Positions 1 to 8,633 of a stretch of DNA of 18,910 nt are shown here, one piece after another. This stretch comes from an uncultured Burkholderiaceae bacterium. Its GTDB lineage: Bacteria; Pseudomonadota; Gammaproteobacteria; Burkholderiales; Burkholderiaceae. The notes below the pieces were generated by a model that saw nothing but the letters and a program-made list of their open reading frames with translations, had not been told where the DNA came from and did not search any database. Within the stretch, counting starts at the first letter, position 1. Each line of letters begins with the position of its first letter. A program made the translations under genes and the position numbers. Location of the stretch: assembly GCA_937871985.1 (NCBI GenBank), contig CALMPB010000006.1:1-18910 (forward strand). The letters are read 5' to 3'.

Positions 1-2
1 GC

Positions 3-287
3 AGCCGCATGGACGAGGTCATCTACGAAGAATTCAAGGGCACCGGCAACTCCGAGGTCCACCTCGAACGCCGCCTGGCCGAGAAACGCGTGTACCCGTC
101 CATCAATCTGAACAAATCGGGTACCCGCCGCGAAGAGCTGCTCATCAAGCCCGAACTGCTCCAGAAGGTCTGGGTTCTGCGCAAGTTCATCCACGAAATG
201 GACGAAGTGGCGGCCATGGAGTTCATCCTGGACAAGATCCGCGCCACCAAGAACAATGCCGAATTCTTCGACATGATGAAAAAATAG
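3..287 (+). CDS. rho: Transcription termination factor Rho, C-terminal fragment
   Basis: This is the last 94 codons of Rho, the hexameric RNA-dependent ATPase that ends transcription at sites without an intrinsic terminator. The gene is cut by the left window edge, and reading is open from base 3 with no start in view. The fragment carries the family's near-invariant C-terminal stretch: [14 protein letters not shown], then AEKRVYPSI and SGTRREEL, ending in EFFDMMKK. By alignment from memory with E. coli Rho, the first Arg of the SGTRREEL stretch (codon 126-128) corresponds to the arginine finger Arg366 that reaches the neighbouring subunit's ATP site. An internal ATG at 9 is simply a Met inside the protein and not a start. 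The stop is followed 18 bases later by a strong intrinsic terminator, so rho ends its transcription unit here. Identity is secure; the N-terminal RNA-binding and Walker regions are outside the window. Confidence 0.97.
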   Translation, partial: SRMDEVIYEEFKGTGNSEVHLERRLAEKRVYPSINLNKSGTRREELLIKPELLQKVWVLRKFIHEMDEVAAMEFILDKIRATKNNAEFFDMMKK

Positions 288-305
288 CGGGGCCGCAAGC
301 TCGCC

Positions 306-331
306 AAAACCTCTCTTCCGAGAGGTTTTTT
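306..331 (+). terminator. Intrinsic terminator of rho
   Basis: A perfect 10-bp stem (AAAACCTCTC pairing with GAGAGGTTTT) closes a TTCC tetraloop and runs into six T's at 326-331. It starts 18 bases after the rho stop codon and lies before gdhA, so it separates the two genes. The A-run on the left arm could also give some activity on the other strand, but no gene reads that way here. Confidence 0.93.
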
Positions 332-439
332 GCCTGCATGCCCTGGATTCCCCTCCCTGCCGCAAACCGGATATACACGGTAGACGCCTTTCAACCCTGG
401 TCGGATTTCCACCGGCACACACCAAACAGAGTACCTTCG

Positions 440-1780
440 ATGACACTACCCACGCTCAATCAATTTCTGAACCAAGTTCAAGCCCGCGATCCGAATCAAC
501 CCGAATTCATGCAGGCCGTCAAAGAAGTCATGTCATGTTTGTGGCCGTTCATCGAGCAAAATCCCCGCTACGCCGAATACGACCTGCTGTCCCGCCTGGT
601 CGAACCCGAGCGCGCCATCCAGTTCCGCGTTTCCTGGGTCGACGACCAGGGCAAGGTGCAAACCAATCGCGCCTTCCGCGTCCAGCACAGCTCGGCCATC
701 GGCCCCTTCAAGGGCGGCATGCGCTTTCACCCGTCGGTGAATCTTTCCATCCTGAAATTCCTGGCCTTCGAGCAGACCTTCAAGAACGCCCTGACGACTC
801 TGCCCATGGGCGGCGGCAAAGGCGGTTCCGACTTCGACCCCAAGGGCAAGTCCGACGCGGAAGTCATGCGTTTCTGCCAGGCCCTGATGATCGAGCTGTA
901 CCGCCACCTGGGCCCGGATACCGACGTGCCCGCGGGCGATATCGGCGTGGGCGCGCGCGAAGTGGGCTTCATGGCCGGCATGATGAAAAAACTCTCGAAC
1001 TCGGCGGCCAGCGTCTTCACCGGCAAGGGCATTACCTTTGGCGGCAGCCTCATCCGCCCCGAAGCCACCGGCTACGGCACGGTTTATTTCGCCGAGGAAA
1101 TGCTCAAGCATGCCAACCAATCGCTGGACGGCCTGACGGTTTCGGTTTCGGGTTCGGGCAATGTGGCGCAATACGCCATCGAAAAATGCCTGCAGATGGG
1201 CGCCAAGGTGGTGACGGTTTCCGATTCGCACGGCTGCGTGGTGGATCCCGCCGGCTTCACCCACGACAAGCTGCAAGCGCTCATCGAACTTAAGAACAAC
1301 CGCCGCGGCCGCATCGAAACCTACGCCAAGGAACACAAGCTTACCTACGAAATCGGCAAGCGCCCCTGGCACGTGCCGGTCGACGTCGCCCTGCCCTGCG
1401 CCACCCAGAACGAGCTGGAACTGGAAGACGCCAAGACGCTCATCAAGAACGGCGTGCGCTGCGTGGCCGAAGGAGCCAACATGCCTACCAGCCTGGATGC
1501 CTGCGATGCCTTCATCGGCGCCAAGGTCCTGTACGCGCCGGGCAAGGCCAGCAACGCTGGCGGCGTGGCGGTTTCGGGCCTGGAAATGAGCCAGAACGCA
1601 TTGCGCCTGTCCTGGACCCGCGAGGAAGTGGACGGCCGCCTGCGCGCCATCATGCGCAACATCCACGAAAACTGCGTGCGCTACGGCGCCCAGGGCAAGG
1701 ATGTCAATTACTTGAACGGCGCCAACATCGCCGGCTTCGTCAAAGTGGCCGACGCCATGCTGGCCCAGGGCGTTTACTAA
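440..1780 (+). CDS. gdhA: NADP-specific glutamate dehydrogenase
   Basis: This enzyme makes glutamate from 2-oxoglutarate, ammonia and NADPH in the cytoplasm, the low-affinity route of ammonium assimilation. The 446-residue product matches E. coli GdhA (447) almost end to end as I recall it. Visible motifs are GPFKGGMRFHP (91 = substrate-binding Lys), LPMGGGKGGSDFDPKGKS with the catalytic Lys127, PAGDIGVGAREVGFM with the catalytic-type Asp167, and the Rossmann glycine motif GSGNVA at about 238-243. An acidic-then-Ser pattern (VSDS) follows the second beta strand, and the protein ends in NIAGFVKVADAMLAQGVY. The frame stays open upstream to an ATG at 338, but those 34 extra codons have no counterpart in the family, and the protein resembles GdhA only from MTLPTLNQFL. 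I therefore place the start at 440. No strong ribosome-binding site precedes it. It is monocistronic, lying between the rho terminator and its own hairpin. Confidence 0.96.
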   Translation: MTLPTLNQFLNQVQARDPNQPEFMQAVKEVMSCLWPFIEQNPRYAEYDLLSRLVEPERAIQFRVSWVDDQGKVQTNRAFRVQHSSAIGPFKGGMRFHPSVNLSILKFLAFEQTFKNALTTLPMGGGKGGSDFDPKGKSDAEVMRFCQALMIELYRHLGPDTDVPAGDIGVGAREVGFMAGMMKKLSNSAASVFTGKGITFGGSLIRPEATGYGTVYFAEEMLKHANQSLDGLTVSVSGSGNVAQYAIEKCLQMGAKVVTVSDSHGCVVDPAGFTHDKLQALIELKNNRRGRIETYAKEHKLTYEIGKRPWHVPVDVALPCATQNELELEDAKTLIKNGVRCVAEGANMPTSLDACDAFIGAKVLYAPGKASNAGGVAVSGLEMSQNALRLSWTREEVDGRLRAIMRNIHENCVRYGAQGKDVNYLNGANIAGFVKVADAMLAQGVY

Positions 1781-1824
1781 GCCCGGCATTCTTCAAGACC
1801 CGGGTTTACCAAGGCCTGTTCCAG

Positions 1825-1861
1825 AACCGGTTGCGCGGTGACGCCGCGCAACCGGTTTTTT
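1825..1861 (+). terminator. Intrinsic terminator of gdhA, overlapping the yhdP stop
   Basis: A perfect 14-bp stem (AACCGGTTGCGCGG with CCGCGCAACCGGTT) surrounds a TGACG loop. It is followed on the + strand by six T's (1856-1861) and then ATT. It lies 44 bases after the gdhA stop. The T-tract overlaps the complement of the TAA stop of the convergent yhdP gene (1860-1862). On the - strand the hairpin follows the yhdP stop directly but has no U-run after it, so termination in that direction is less certain. Confidence 0.93.
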
Positions 1862-4800
1862 ATTGTGCGGCGCGCGCTGCCCCTGGCGGCGAAGCATCCG
1901 CCGCCTCTCCATCCAGAGGCGTTCCGACGGCTTTTGCGGCCGGCTTGACGGCTTCCGCTTTTGCCGGGGCCTGCGCCTCGGCCGCCGCCTCGGGCTCGCT
2001 GGACACTTCGTCCAGCTTGGGTTCGTCCCAATCGCCCGATACGTGGTAGTGCACCGCCATGGCCTTGGACAGGGGGTTGCGCAACAGCCACTGCGTCACA
2101 AACGCCCCAAGCCCCACAATGGGGTTGATGGCGATGCCTGCCGCGATCGTCGCGCCGCTCATGTCCAGATTGGGCGCCACCATGGCCTGCAGGTTCAGCT
2201 TTTCCTGCTGCAGATCGACATCTCCGCCTATGCTGATGTTGCCCGCGGGCCCATCGACATGATAGTTGTTGACCGCCATGGTGCCATTTTGGATGTGCAA
2301 GGTGCCATACAGTTTGTCGAACGGAAAGCCCTCTTTGAAAATGCTGGCCGGATTGATGCTCAACGTCGCCAGGCGCCGGATGGACTGCAGGGACAACAGC
2401 TCCAGCAGACGCGCCGAACGCGAACTGACCGAACTGAAACGCCCCCCTTCGAGATTGGCATCCACCTGGCCGCTCAAGTCGGCGATATCGAATTTCCAGG
2501 GCATATTGCGCCAGTTGAACTTACCCTTCAGCGTGCCTTTGCCGTTCTTCACGATGCCGGCGAACCCCAGTTGATCCATGTAATCGCCGAGATTGCCGAT
2601 GTCCGCGCGCGCATCCAGGACGAAGCCTCGATCCGGCCCTTTCAAGCGCCACTGTCCGGTACCGCTGATTTTTGCCGCGGGACTGTCCAGGTTCAGCTTG
2701 TCCAGGCGCCACAAGCTGCCCCGCTCCTGGCTCACGCCTTGCAGCAGCAGGCTGCCGGCCAGGCGCCCGTACAACACCAGCTTGTCCACCTGCAAATTGA
2801 CGGCGGGAATATCGCTCAAGGCGTCGTCCGGTATCTGCGCCTCGTCGTCCGGGCTGTCGGGATTCACCTGAGCCTTGTCGGCCGACCCCAACTCCAGGCG
2901 CTGGAACCGCGCGTCGACACTGCCGGGGGTTTTGCCCTGCGCCTGGTTCCAGAACACGGTCCCCGTGGTTTGCGAAGAATCGATATCGAAACGCCAGCGC
3001 CCCGGCTCGGGCAGCGTCGCGGCAAGCGTGGCCGCATCCAGCGTCAGCCCCTTCAGGTGCAACTGCTTGGCCTGCACTTGCGCTTGCCGGACATCGGGCA
3101 GCAACGGACGGCTGCGCGACGGAGGACTGCCCGGCAAAGGCTTGGAAAAATCATCGACGACGTCGTCCCAGGCATCCAGATCGATGAAAGGCGCCCGGAC
3201 CGTGACATCCATGCCCGCGGAGGGCAAGGACGCATCCGCGTCCACCGCCAGGCTGCCGGCCAGGAAATACGCGCCTTTCTTGTCGCCCTCTTTATGGATC
3301 AGGTGTACCTTGATGGTCGACCCCAACGCAATATCCAGCGCCATACGGCCCTTCTTCTGCGCCCTGGCCCAGCGAACACGCAAAGGCAGGGCCTGTCCCG
3401 CCTCCTTGCCCCACGGCACGGGCATGTCCAGGGCCAAACCCTGCAACGTGGAATCCACCGTAAACACGGAACCCGTGGATTTGGCATGCCGCCAGGTCAG
3501 CGTATAAGGCAACTGGCCTTTCAGGCGCTTCATTCCTTCCAGGCCGACATAACTCGTCAATGCCTCGGAACTTGCCTGCCCCCGTATCGACAGGCCCTTG
3601 AGCTCACCGCCGACGCCGCCGCTGAACACGACCGGCCCGCCAAGCAGGTTGGCGCTCAAGCCGTCGGCGCTGACGCCCGTATCGGAAAACAGCAGGCTGC
3701 CCCCCACGTCCTCCAGGACGGGGATTTCAGGCATGAGCTTGAACGAGCCGCCGGCAAAGCGTATGGCGCCGTGCACCGTGCTGTCGCGGCTGTTGAGCAG
3801 CGGAATCCGCAGCCACAACGGAACTTCCCAGTCGCCCTGCGCCGTCGCTTCGTCGAGCTGGTCGTCCAGCATCTTGCCCAGGGGCGAGTGTCCGGCCAGC
3901 GCCAGATAGGTCTGGGCCGGCGCCGCCGTTTGCCCCTGTATGGTCAGTACGGAGTGATGCTCGAGATTGGGAATCTGCGCCCGGACATCGCGCAGCACGA
4001 TGGGGGATTTGTCGGTGGGCCAGATACGCGCCTGATCGGCGACGATGCGCAAATCGGCCCGATGCAGGGCCACCTTGCCGTGCATGTCGGTCAGCCGGGG
4101 CCAGCCGCGATGCGTCCCCTCGGCGGGCAGATAGTCGATGATGCCGTCGACATAATCGCCCGCGATCAGGAAATCGCCCTCTGAGGGCTCGTTGCCCCAC
4201 GGAAACTTCTCCAGGTCGCCTTTCAGCACCACCCTGGCGTTTTCGATCTGCCCGGCCACCAGGCCTTTGGTCAGCCACTCCCGGGCATCGAGATTCACGG
4301 TATTGGGCATGTATAGGTCGATGGCGTCCAGCGAAGCCCGCCTGAACTCCCCGGCGATGTCGGCCACGCCGGCCTCGCCCGAGCCGCCTTGCCGCCAGTT
4401 TCCGTGCAGCGTCAAATCCATGTCGGGGTTGAGCAGGCGCAGCTGTTTGACGCTAACCTGCAGATCATGGCCATCGTGCAGGCCCAGCCCGGCGCGCAAG
4501 GCAATATGGTCGAAACGCATAGGATGGTCGAACAAATCGTCGGCATGCACCTGCAAGTCACTGGCCTGCAACGCCACGTCGATATCGCCGGCGGCATCGG
4601 CCGCGGGCTCATCGGCCGCGGGTCCATCGCCCGCGGCTCCGGCAGTCTTGAACGCGGCCGCATAAAGCCGGGCATAGTCGGAAACCCTGCCGCTTACGTA
4701 CCATCGGGCCGACTCCGCCTGCACATTCGTCTGGGCATCCAGCGACCAGCGGGCATGGCGCAGGTGGACGTCGGAGGTGAAGGTCTCGGCCCGGCCATGC

Positions 4801-5615
4801 TGGAAAGCCAGCCACCACTGCGCCGACACCTCGCCGGATTCCAGCCCCGGAGGAATGCGCAGCCATGGGCTCCAGTTTTTCGGGACCATTTTGTCGATGT
4901 GCACGTACAGCCGGCCCCGCAAATCCTGCAGCGCCAAGGACGTGGGATCGCGCGCGCCCAGGTCGGCGTTTGCCCGCAGCTCGAACGCTTCGCCCAGCCC
5001 CTTGGGCGGCACGGCCCGCAACGCCATGCTGGGCGTGCTGGAAGCGCCTTGAAAGACGAGATTGACATGGTCGAGAACCAGCGGCTGGCCCGAGCGGGTC
5101 GCGTCCTCCCACTGAACCACCGCATCGGTCAACGCCACATGCGGCTGGCGCAGCAGCCAAAGCAAGAGGCCGCCGTCGGCGCCGGCCGCATCCGGACTGT
5201 CCAGGTCGAACGACTGGCCCATGACCCACAGTTTATGGTTGTCGTCCCGGCGGATTTGCAGGTTCAGGCCGGAAGCTTCCAGCAACACGAACTGCAAGGA
5301 TCGGGAAAACAGGCTGCGCCAGCTCAGAACCGCCCGGATCTGCGGCAGATGCAGAACCTGACGCTGGTGCTGGTCGGTGAAGTCGATGTCGCGGATTTGC
5401 AGGCTGGGATTCAGCCCCGACCAGTTCGCCTTGACCTCGCCCAATTGAACCCGCATGCCCGCCGCCGAGGACAATTGCTGCGCAATCTGCGGACGCCATT
5501 GGTCGATATTGGGCAGAACCCAGTAGCGCACCCCCAGGAACGCCCCCGCCGCAAGAAAATACACGACCAATACGATCCGGAAAAGCAGGCGAATATAGGT
5601 GACGGGTTGCAGCAC
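1860..5615 (-). CDS. yhdP: YhdP family AsmA-like phospholipid transport protein
   Basis: This is a 1251-residue AsmA/TamB-like envelope protein (E. coli YhdP is about 1266). Family members are anchored in the inner membrane and span the periplasm as a long beta-sheet groove. YhdP, with TamB and YdbH, is implicated in carrying phospholipids to the outer membrane. What is visible: one N-terminal membrane helix at about residues 9-30, then LPNIDQWRPQIAQQL and a segment matching the start of E. coli YhdP, a long beta-rich body, and an AsmA-type C-terminal region (about 1000-1190). The last 45 or so residues are an Ala/Pro/Glu/Lys-rich tail. The start is GTG at 5613-5615. An in-frame TAA lies four codons upstream (5625-5627), so no earlier start is possible, and no clear ribosome-binding site precedes it. 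It diverges from glnE and converges with gdhA. Family assignment is firm; the exact role in this organism is inferred. Confidence 0.93.
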   Translation of the reverse strand: MLQPVTYIRLLFRIVLVVYFLAAGAFLGVRYWVLPNIDQWRPQIAQQLSSAAGMRVQLGEVKANWSGLNPSLQIRDIDFTDQHQRQVLHLPQIRAVLSWRSLFSRSLQFVLLEASGLNLQIRRDDNHKLWVMGQSFDLDSPDAAGADGGLLLWLLRQPHVALTDAVVQWEDATRSGQPLVLDHVNLVFQGASSTPSMALRAVPPKGLGEAFELRANADLGARDPTSLALQDLRGRLYVHIDKMVPKNWSPWLRIPPGLESGEVSAQWWLAFQHGRAETFTSDVHLRHARWSLDAQTNVQAESARWYVSGRVSDYARLYAAAFKTAGAAGDGPAADEPAADAAGDIDVALQASDLQVHADDLFDHPMRFDHIALRAGLGLHDGHDLQVSVKQLRLLNPDMDLTLHGNWRQGGSGEAGVADIAGEFRRASLDAIDLYMPNTVNLDAREWLTKGLVAGQIENARVVLKGDLEKFPWGNEPSEGDFLIAGDYVDGIIDYLPAEGTHRGWPRLTDMHGKVALHRADLRIVADQARIWPTDKSPIVLRDVRAQIPNLEHHSVLTIQGQTAAPAQTYLALAGHSPLGKMLDDQLDEATAQGDWEVPLWLRIPLLNSRDSTVHGAIRFAGGSFKLMPEIPVLEDVGGSLLFSDTGVSADGLSANLLGGPVVFSGGVGGELKGLSIRGQASSEALTSYVGLEGMKRLKGQLPYTLTWRHAKSTGSVFTVDSTLQGLALDMPVPWGKEAGQALPLRVRWARAQKKGRMALDIALGSTIKVHLIHKEGDKKGAYFLAGSLAVDADASLPSAGMDVTVRAPFIDLDAWDDVVDDFSKPLPGSPPSRSRPLLPDVRQAQVQAKQLHLKGLTLDAATLAATLPEPGRWRFDIDSSQTTGTVFWNQAQGKTPGSVDARFQRLELGSADKAQVNPDSPDDEAQIPDDALSDIPAVNLQVDKLVLYGRLAGSLLLQGVSQERGSLWRLDKLNLDSPAAKISGTGQWRLKGPDRGFVLDARADIGNLGDYMDQLGFAGIVKNGKGTLKGKFNWRNMPWKFDIADLSGQVDANLEGGRFSSVSSRSARLLELLSLQSIRRLATLSINPASIFKEGFPFDKLYGTLHIQNGTMAVNNYHVDGPAGNISIGGDVDLQQEKLNLQAMVAPNLDMSGATIAAGIAINPIVGLGAFVTQWLLRNPLSKAMAVHYHVSGDWDEPKLDEVSSEPEAAAEAQAPAKAEAVKPAAKAVGTPLDGEAADASPPGAARAAQ

Positions 5616-5661
5616 GGATCGAAATTAGCCAGGGCAGGGGTATTTGCAGTATCTTTGACGA

Positions 5662-5671
5662 CTTGTACAAG
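5662..5671. promoter_or_regulatory. Perfect palindrome CTTGTACAAG in the yhdP/glnE divergent gap
   Basis: A 10-bp perfect palindrome sits near the middle of the 103-bp region between the divergent yhdP (GTG at 5615) and glnE (ATG at 5719) starts. TTGACG lies just upstream at 5655-5660 and TTATAC just downstream at 5674-5679, but their 13-base spacing is too short for a normal sigma-70 pair. The position suits an operator acting on one or both genes, but I cannot assign a regulator. A palindrome this short could also be chance. Confidence 0.3.
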
Positions 5672-5718
5672 ACTTATACCTGAAATCCCGCCTCTCGTCC
5701 TCACTATTTGTAAACATT

Positions 5719-8496
5719 ATGCCTGACCCTTCTCCCTTGGCCCGAGCCCTGCGCTGGTCCGGCGCGCTGCGCCGTAAAATCGTGGCCAACACCGCGTTCG
5801 AACAATGGCTGACCCAGGCCTGCGCCCAGCCCGTCACCTCGGCCGTCATTCACGCCTGGCTCGACGAACTGCAGGAGAATCCCGGCAAAACAGTCCCGTC
5901 CATCGACGACACCCGCCGGCTGCTGCGCCAGGTGCGGGAGCGCGTGTTCTTTACGCTGCTGGTTCGCGACATAAACGGCGAGGCGCCCCTTGGCGAAGTC
6001 GTTTCGGCCATGAGCCTGTTCGCCGACCTGGCGATCGCCCGCGCCTACCAAAGCGTCGTCGCCGATCTTGCCGAAACCCACGGCATGCCCATGGATTCCA
6101 GCACGGGCAGGCCGCAGGAAATGCTGGTCATCGGCATGGGAAAACTGGGCGGCAAAGAACTGAACGTGTCGTCCGACATCGACCTCATCATGCTGTACGG
6201 CGAAGAAGGCGAAACCACCGGTCGGCGCAAAATCAGCTATCACGAATTCTATGGGCGGGTCACGCAGCGCATGATGCCGGTGCTGTCCGAAATCGACGCG
6301 CACGGCCAGGTCTTTCGCACCGACCTGCGCCTGCGCCCGGACGGCGACTCGGGGCCTCTGGCCTGGAGCCTGGACGCGCTGGAAAACTACCTGATCACCC
6401 AGGGCCGCGAATGGGAACGCTATGCCTGGCTCAAGGCCCGGCCCATACCCTGCAAGGCCTATGCCGACAGCGACCCCAGCGAGCAGCTGGCCCAGCTCGA
6501 AGCGCTGCGCACCCCCTTCGTCTACCGCAAGTATTTCGATTTCGACTCGCTTTCCGCCCTGCGCGCCCTGCGCGAGCGCATTCGCCAGGACTGGCAGCGG
6601 CGCGCCATGGCGCGCAACGGCATCGACACCACCCATAACGTCAAGCTGGGCGACGGGGGAATCCGCGAAATCGAATTCGTCGTGCAGTTGACGCAACTCA
6701 TCCGCGGCGGACGCATGCCTTCGCTGCAACAGCGCAATCTGCTCAAGGCCCTGCGCAAACAGGAAGCCGCGGGCGTCGTTTCCAGCGAAATCGAACAGCA
6801 GCTGGAAGCCGCCTATACCTTCCTGCGTCGCACCGAGCACATGCTGCAGTACCGCGAGGACGAGCAGACCCATCTGCTGCCCCACGAGCCGCAGCTGCGC
6901 AAGGACCTGGCGCAGGCCATGGACATGGATCCGGAGGATTTCGAACGCACCCTGGCCGCGCACCGCGCTTTCGTCAACCAGACATTCCGCGACGCCTTTC
7001 GCATTGCAGGCATGGGCGAAGCCGACGGCGACGGCCACAACGGCAACGGCGCCGCCGAATCCGAATGCTCCAGCCTGCGCGAACAGCTCGACACCGCGTT
7101 CGGCGGCAATGCGAACTCGCTGGCCCAGCGCATCGAGTCGATGCTCGACAGCCACCGCATACGCAGCCTGCCCGCCACCAGCCGCAAGCGCCTGGAAACC
7201 CTGCTGCCTTCGGTCGTCGCCGCGGCGGCCAAGACGGACTACCCCGAGCAGACCGCCATCCGCCTGTTCGATCTCATCGAGCAGATCGCGCAACGCAGCG
7301 CCTACCTTGCCTTGCTGGCCGAATACCCGGAAACCCTGGCACGCGTGGCCCGCATCGTGGGTTCCAGCCCTTGGGCTTCGCAATACCTGCGCCAGTATCC
7401 GCTGCTGCTGGACGGCCTGATCGAATGGCGCTCGCTGATGACTCCGCCCGACTTCGTGCAGTTGGCCCAGCAATTGCACCAGGAAATGGACGCCTGCGTG
7501 CTGCCCAACGGCCAGCCCGACATCGAGCAGCAAATGAACCTGATGCGCGACCAGCAGCGCCAGATCAGCTTCCAGTTGCTGGCGCAGGATCTGGCCGGCG
7601 AGCTCAGCGTGGAAAAGCTGGCCGACCAGCTTTCGGCCCTGGCCGACATGCTGCTGGCCGAAACGCTGCACCGCGTCTGGCCGCTGGTGCAGCCCAAAGG
7701 CCAGAACCACGGCGATCTTCAGCCGCCGCGCTTCGCCATCATCGCCTACGGCAAGCTGGGCGGCAAAGAACTGGGCTACGCCTCGGATCTGGATCTGGTC
7801 TTTCTTTACGACGACGGCCGGGACGACGCCGCCGAGATCTACGCCCGGCTTGGACGACGCATGGCCTCGTGGCTGTCGACCATGACTTCGTCGGGCAGGC
7901 TGTACGAAATCGACCTGCGCCTGCGCCCCGACGGCGATGCCGGCGTCCTGGCCGCGTCGGTGGACGCGTTCGCCCAATACCAGAAAGCGCACGCCTGGGC
8001 CTGGGAGCACCAGGCCATCACCCGCGCGCGCTTTGCCGCGGGAGATGCCCAGGTGGGCGCCCGCTTCGAGGCCATACGGCGCGACGTCCTGCTCATGCCG
8101 CGCGATCCCGCCAAGCTCAAGGAAGAGGTGCGCGGCATGCGAACCAAGATCAGCGCCGGCCACCCCAACCAATCGGGCAATTTCGACCTGAAACACGACC
8201 GCGGCGGCATGGTCGACCTGGAATTCGTCATCCAGTACCTGGTGCTGTGCCATTCCGCCCGGCATCCCGAACTGCTGGACAACCTGGGCAATATCGCGCT
8301 GCTGCGGCTCGCCGCGAAAGCCGGGCTTATTCCGGCGGATCTGGCCGAGCGGTGCGCGGATGCCTACCGGGTGTTCCGCAAGACCCAGCACGCGCTGCGG
8401 CTGCAGGGCGCGGAAAAGGCACGGATCGCGCCCGACAGCTTTCCGGCCGAACGCGCCGCCGTCAATACGCTTTGGGACTCGGTGATAGGCGGCTGA
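5719..8496 (+). CDS. glnE: Bifunctional glutamine synthetase adenylyltransferase/adenylyl-removing enzyme
   Basis: GlnE switches glutamine synthetase off by attaching AMP to a tyrosine of each subunit and on again by phosphorolytic removal, under control of the PII protein and glutamine. The 925-residue product has the expected two-fold layout. The N-terminal adenylyl-removing half has a nucleotidyltransferase motif at residues 139-155 ([18 protein letters not shown]). The C-terminal adenylyl-transfer half has its own copy at about 676-692 ([18 protein letters not shown]). Both keep the paired aspartates that bind metal. Each half also has a second acidic motif following the pattern [10 protein letters not shown]. 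Between the halves, residues 433-449 form an Asp/Gly/Asn-rich linker. The length is close to E. coli GlnE (946), so the protein looks complete. The ATG at 5719 has no visible ribosome-binding site, but no upstream alternative fits. The gene diverges from yhdP, and no intrinsic terminator follows it. Confidence 0.96.
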   Translation: MPDPSPLARALRWSGALRRKIVANTAFEQWLTQACAQPVTSAVIHAWLDELQENPGKTVPSIDDTRRLLRQVRERVFFTLLVRDINGEAPLGEVVSAMSLFADLAIARAYQSVVADLAETHGMPMDSSTGRPQEMLVIGMGKLGGKELNVSSDIDLIMLYGEEGETTGRRKISYHEFYGRVTQRMMPVLSEIDAHGQVFRTDLRLRPDGDSGPLAWSLDALENYLITQGREWERYAWLKARPIPCKAYADSDPSEQLAQLEALRTPFVYRKYFDFDSLSALRALRERIRQDWQRRAMARNGIDTTHNVKLGDGGIREIEFVVQLTQLIRGGRMPSLQQRNLLKALRKQEAAGVVSSEIEQQLEAAYTFLRRTEHMLQYREDEQTHLLPHEPQLRKDLAQAMDMDPEDFERTLAAHRAFVNQTFRDAFRIAGMGEADGDGHNGNGAAESECSSLREQLDTAFGGNANSLAQRIESMLDSHRIRSLPATSRKRLETLLPSVVAAAAKTDYPEQTAIRLFDLIEQIAQRSAYLALLAEYPETLARVARIVGSSPWASQYLRQYPLLLDGLIEWRSLMTPPDFVQLAQQLHQEMDACVLPNGQPDIEQQMNLMRDQQRQISFQLLAQDLAGELSVEKLADQLSALADMLLAETLHRVWPLVQPKGQNHGDLQPPRFAIIAYGKLGGKELGYASDLDLVFLYDDGRDDAAEIYARLGRRMASWLSTMTSSGRLYEIDLRLRPDGDAGVLAASVDAFAQYQKAHAWAWEHQAITRARFAAGDAQVGARFEAIRRDVLLMPRDPAKLKEEVRGMRTKISAGHPNQSGNFDLKHDRGGMVDLEFVIQYLVLCHSARHPELLDNLGNIALLRLAAKAGLIPADLAERCADAYRVFRKTQHALRLQGAEKARIAPDSFPAERAAVNTLWDSVIGG

Positions 8497-8497
8497 G

Positions 8498-8618
8498 CCC
8501 CATCGCCGCCCCGGCGCGGCGCCCTCCCCCGCGCTATCGGCGTAGATCGGCCCGGTTCGATGGGGTTCCGCAGGGCGTCGGGGAAGGCGGCCCGGCTTTG
8601 GGATTACCGGCGATGGGG
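8498..8618. repeat. 11-bp inverted repeat bracketing the glnE-queH gap
   Basis: CCCCATCGCCG at 8498-8508 is the exact reverse complement of CGGCGATGGGG at 8608-8618. A third partial copy (CGATGGGG) lies at 8558-8565 between them. The repeat begins right after the glnE stop and ends just before the queH promoter -10 element. It could fold as a long-range hairpin in a read-through RNA, or it could be a degenerate REP-like element. There is no T-run, so it is not a standard terminator. Confidence 0.4.
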
Positions 8619-8626
8619 ATTAAAAT
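8598..8626 (+). promoter_or_regulatory. Candidate sigma-70 promoter of queH
   Basis: TTGGGA (8598-8603) and TAAAAT (8621-8626) are spaced by 17 bases, a good match to a housekeeping promoter (4 of 6 and 5 of 6 consensus bases). The expected transcription start is about 8632-8634, at or within a few bases of the queH ATG at 8634. The messenger would therefore be leaderless or nearly so. This also argues against the in-frame ATG at 8613, which lies inside the promoter. Confidence 0.5.
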
Positions 8627-8633
8627 ACCGGTC

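Noticed and set aside
338..439. Upstream extension of gdhA to ATG 338
   Set aside because: The 34 added codons have no family counterpart and begin right after the rho terminator; similarity to GdhA starts at 440.
1863..4184. A 773-codon + strand frame antisense to yhdP
   Set aside because: The composition is that of a shadow and no motif is visible. yhdP on the - strand matches its family from the membrane helix onward.
5704..8391. An 895-codon open frame antisense to glnE
   Set aside because: Its protein is rich in Ala, Gly, His, Gln and Val with no recognisable domain, and it mirrors glnE in the register where G/C third positions suppress stops. glnE itself has clear motifs.
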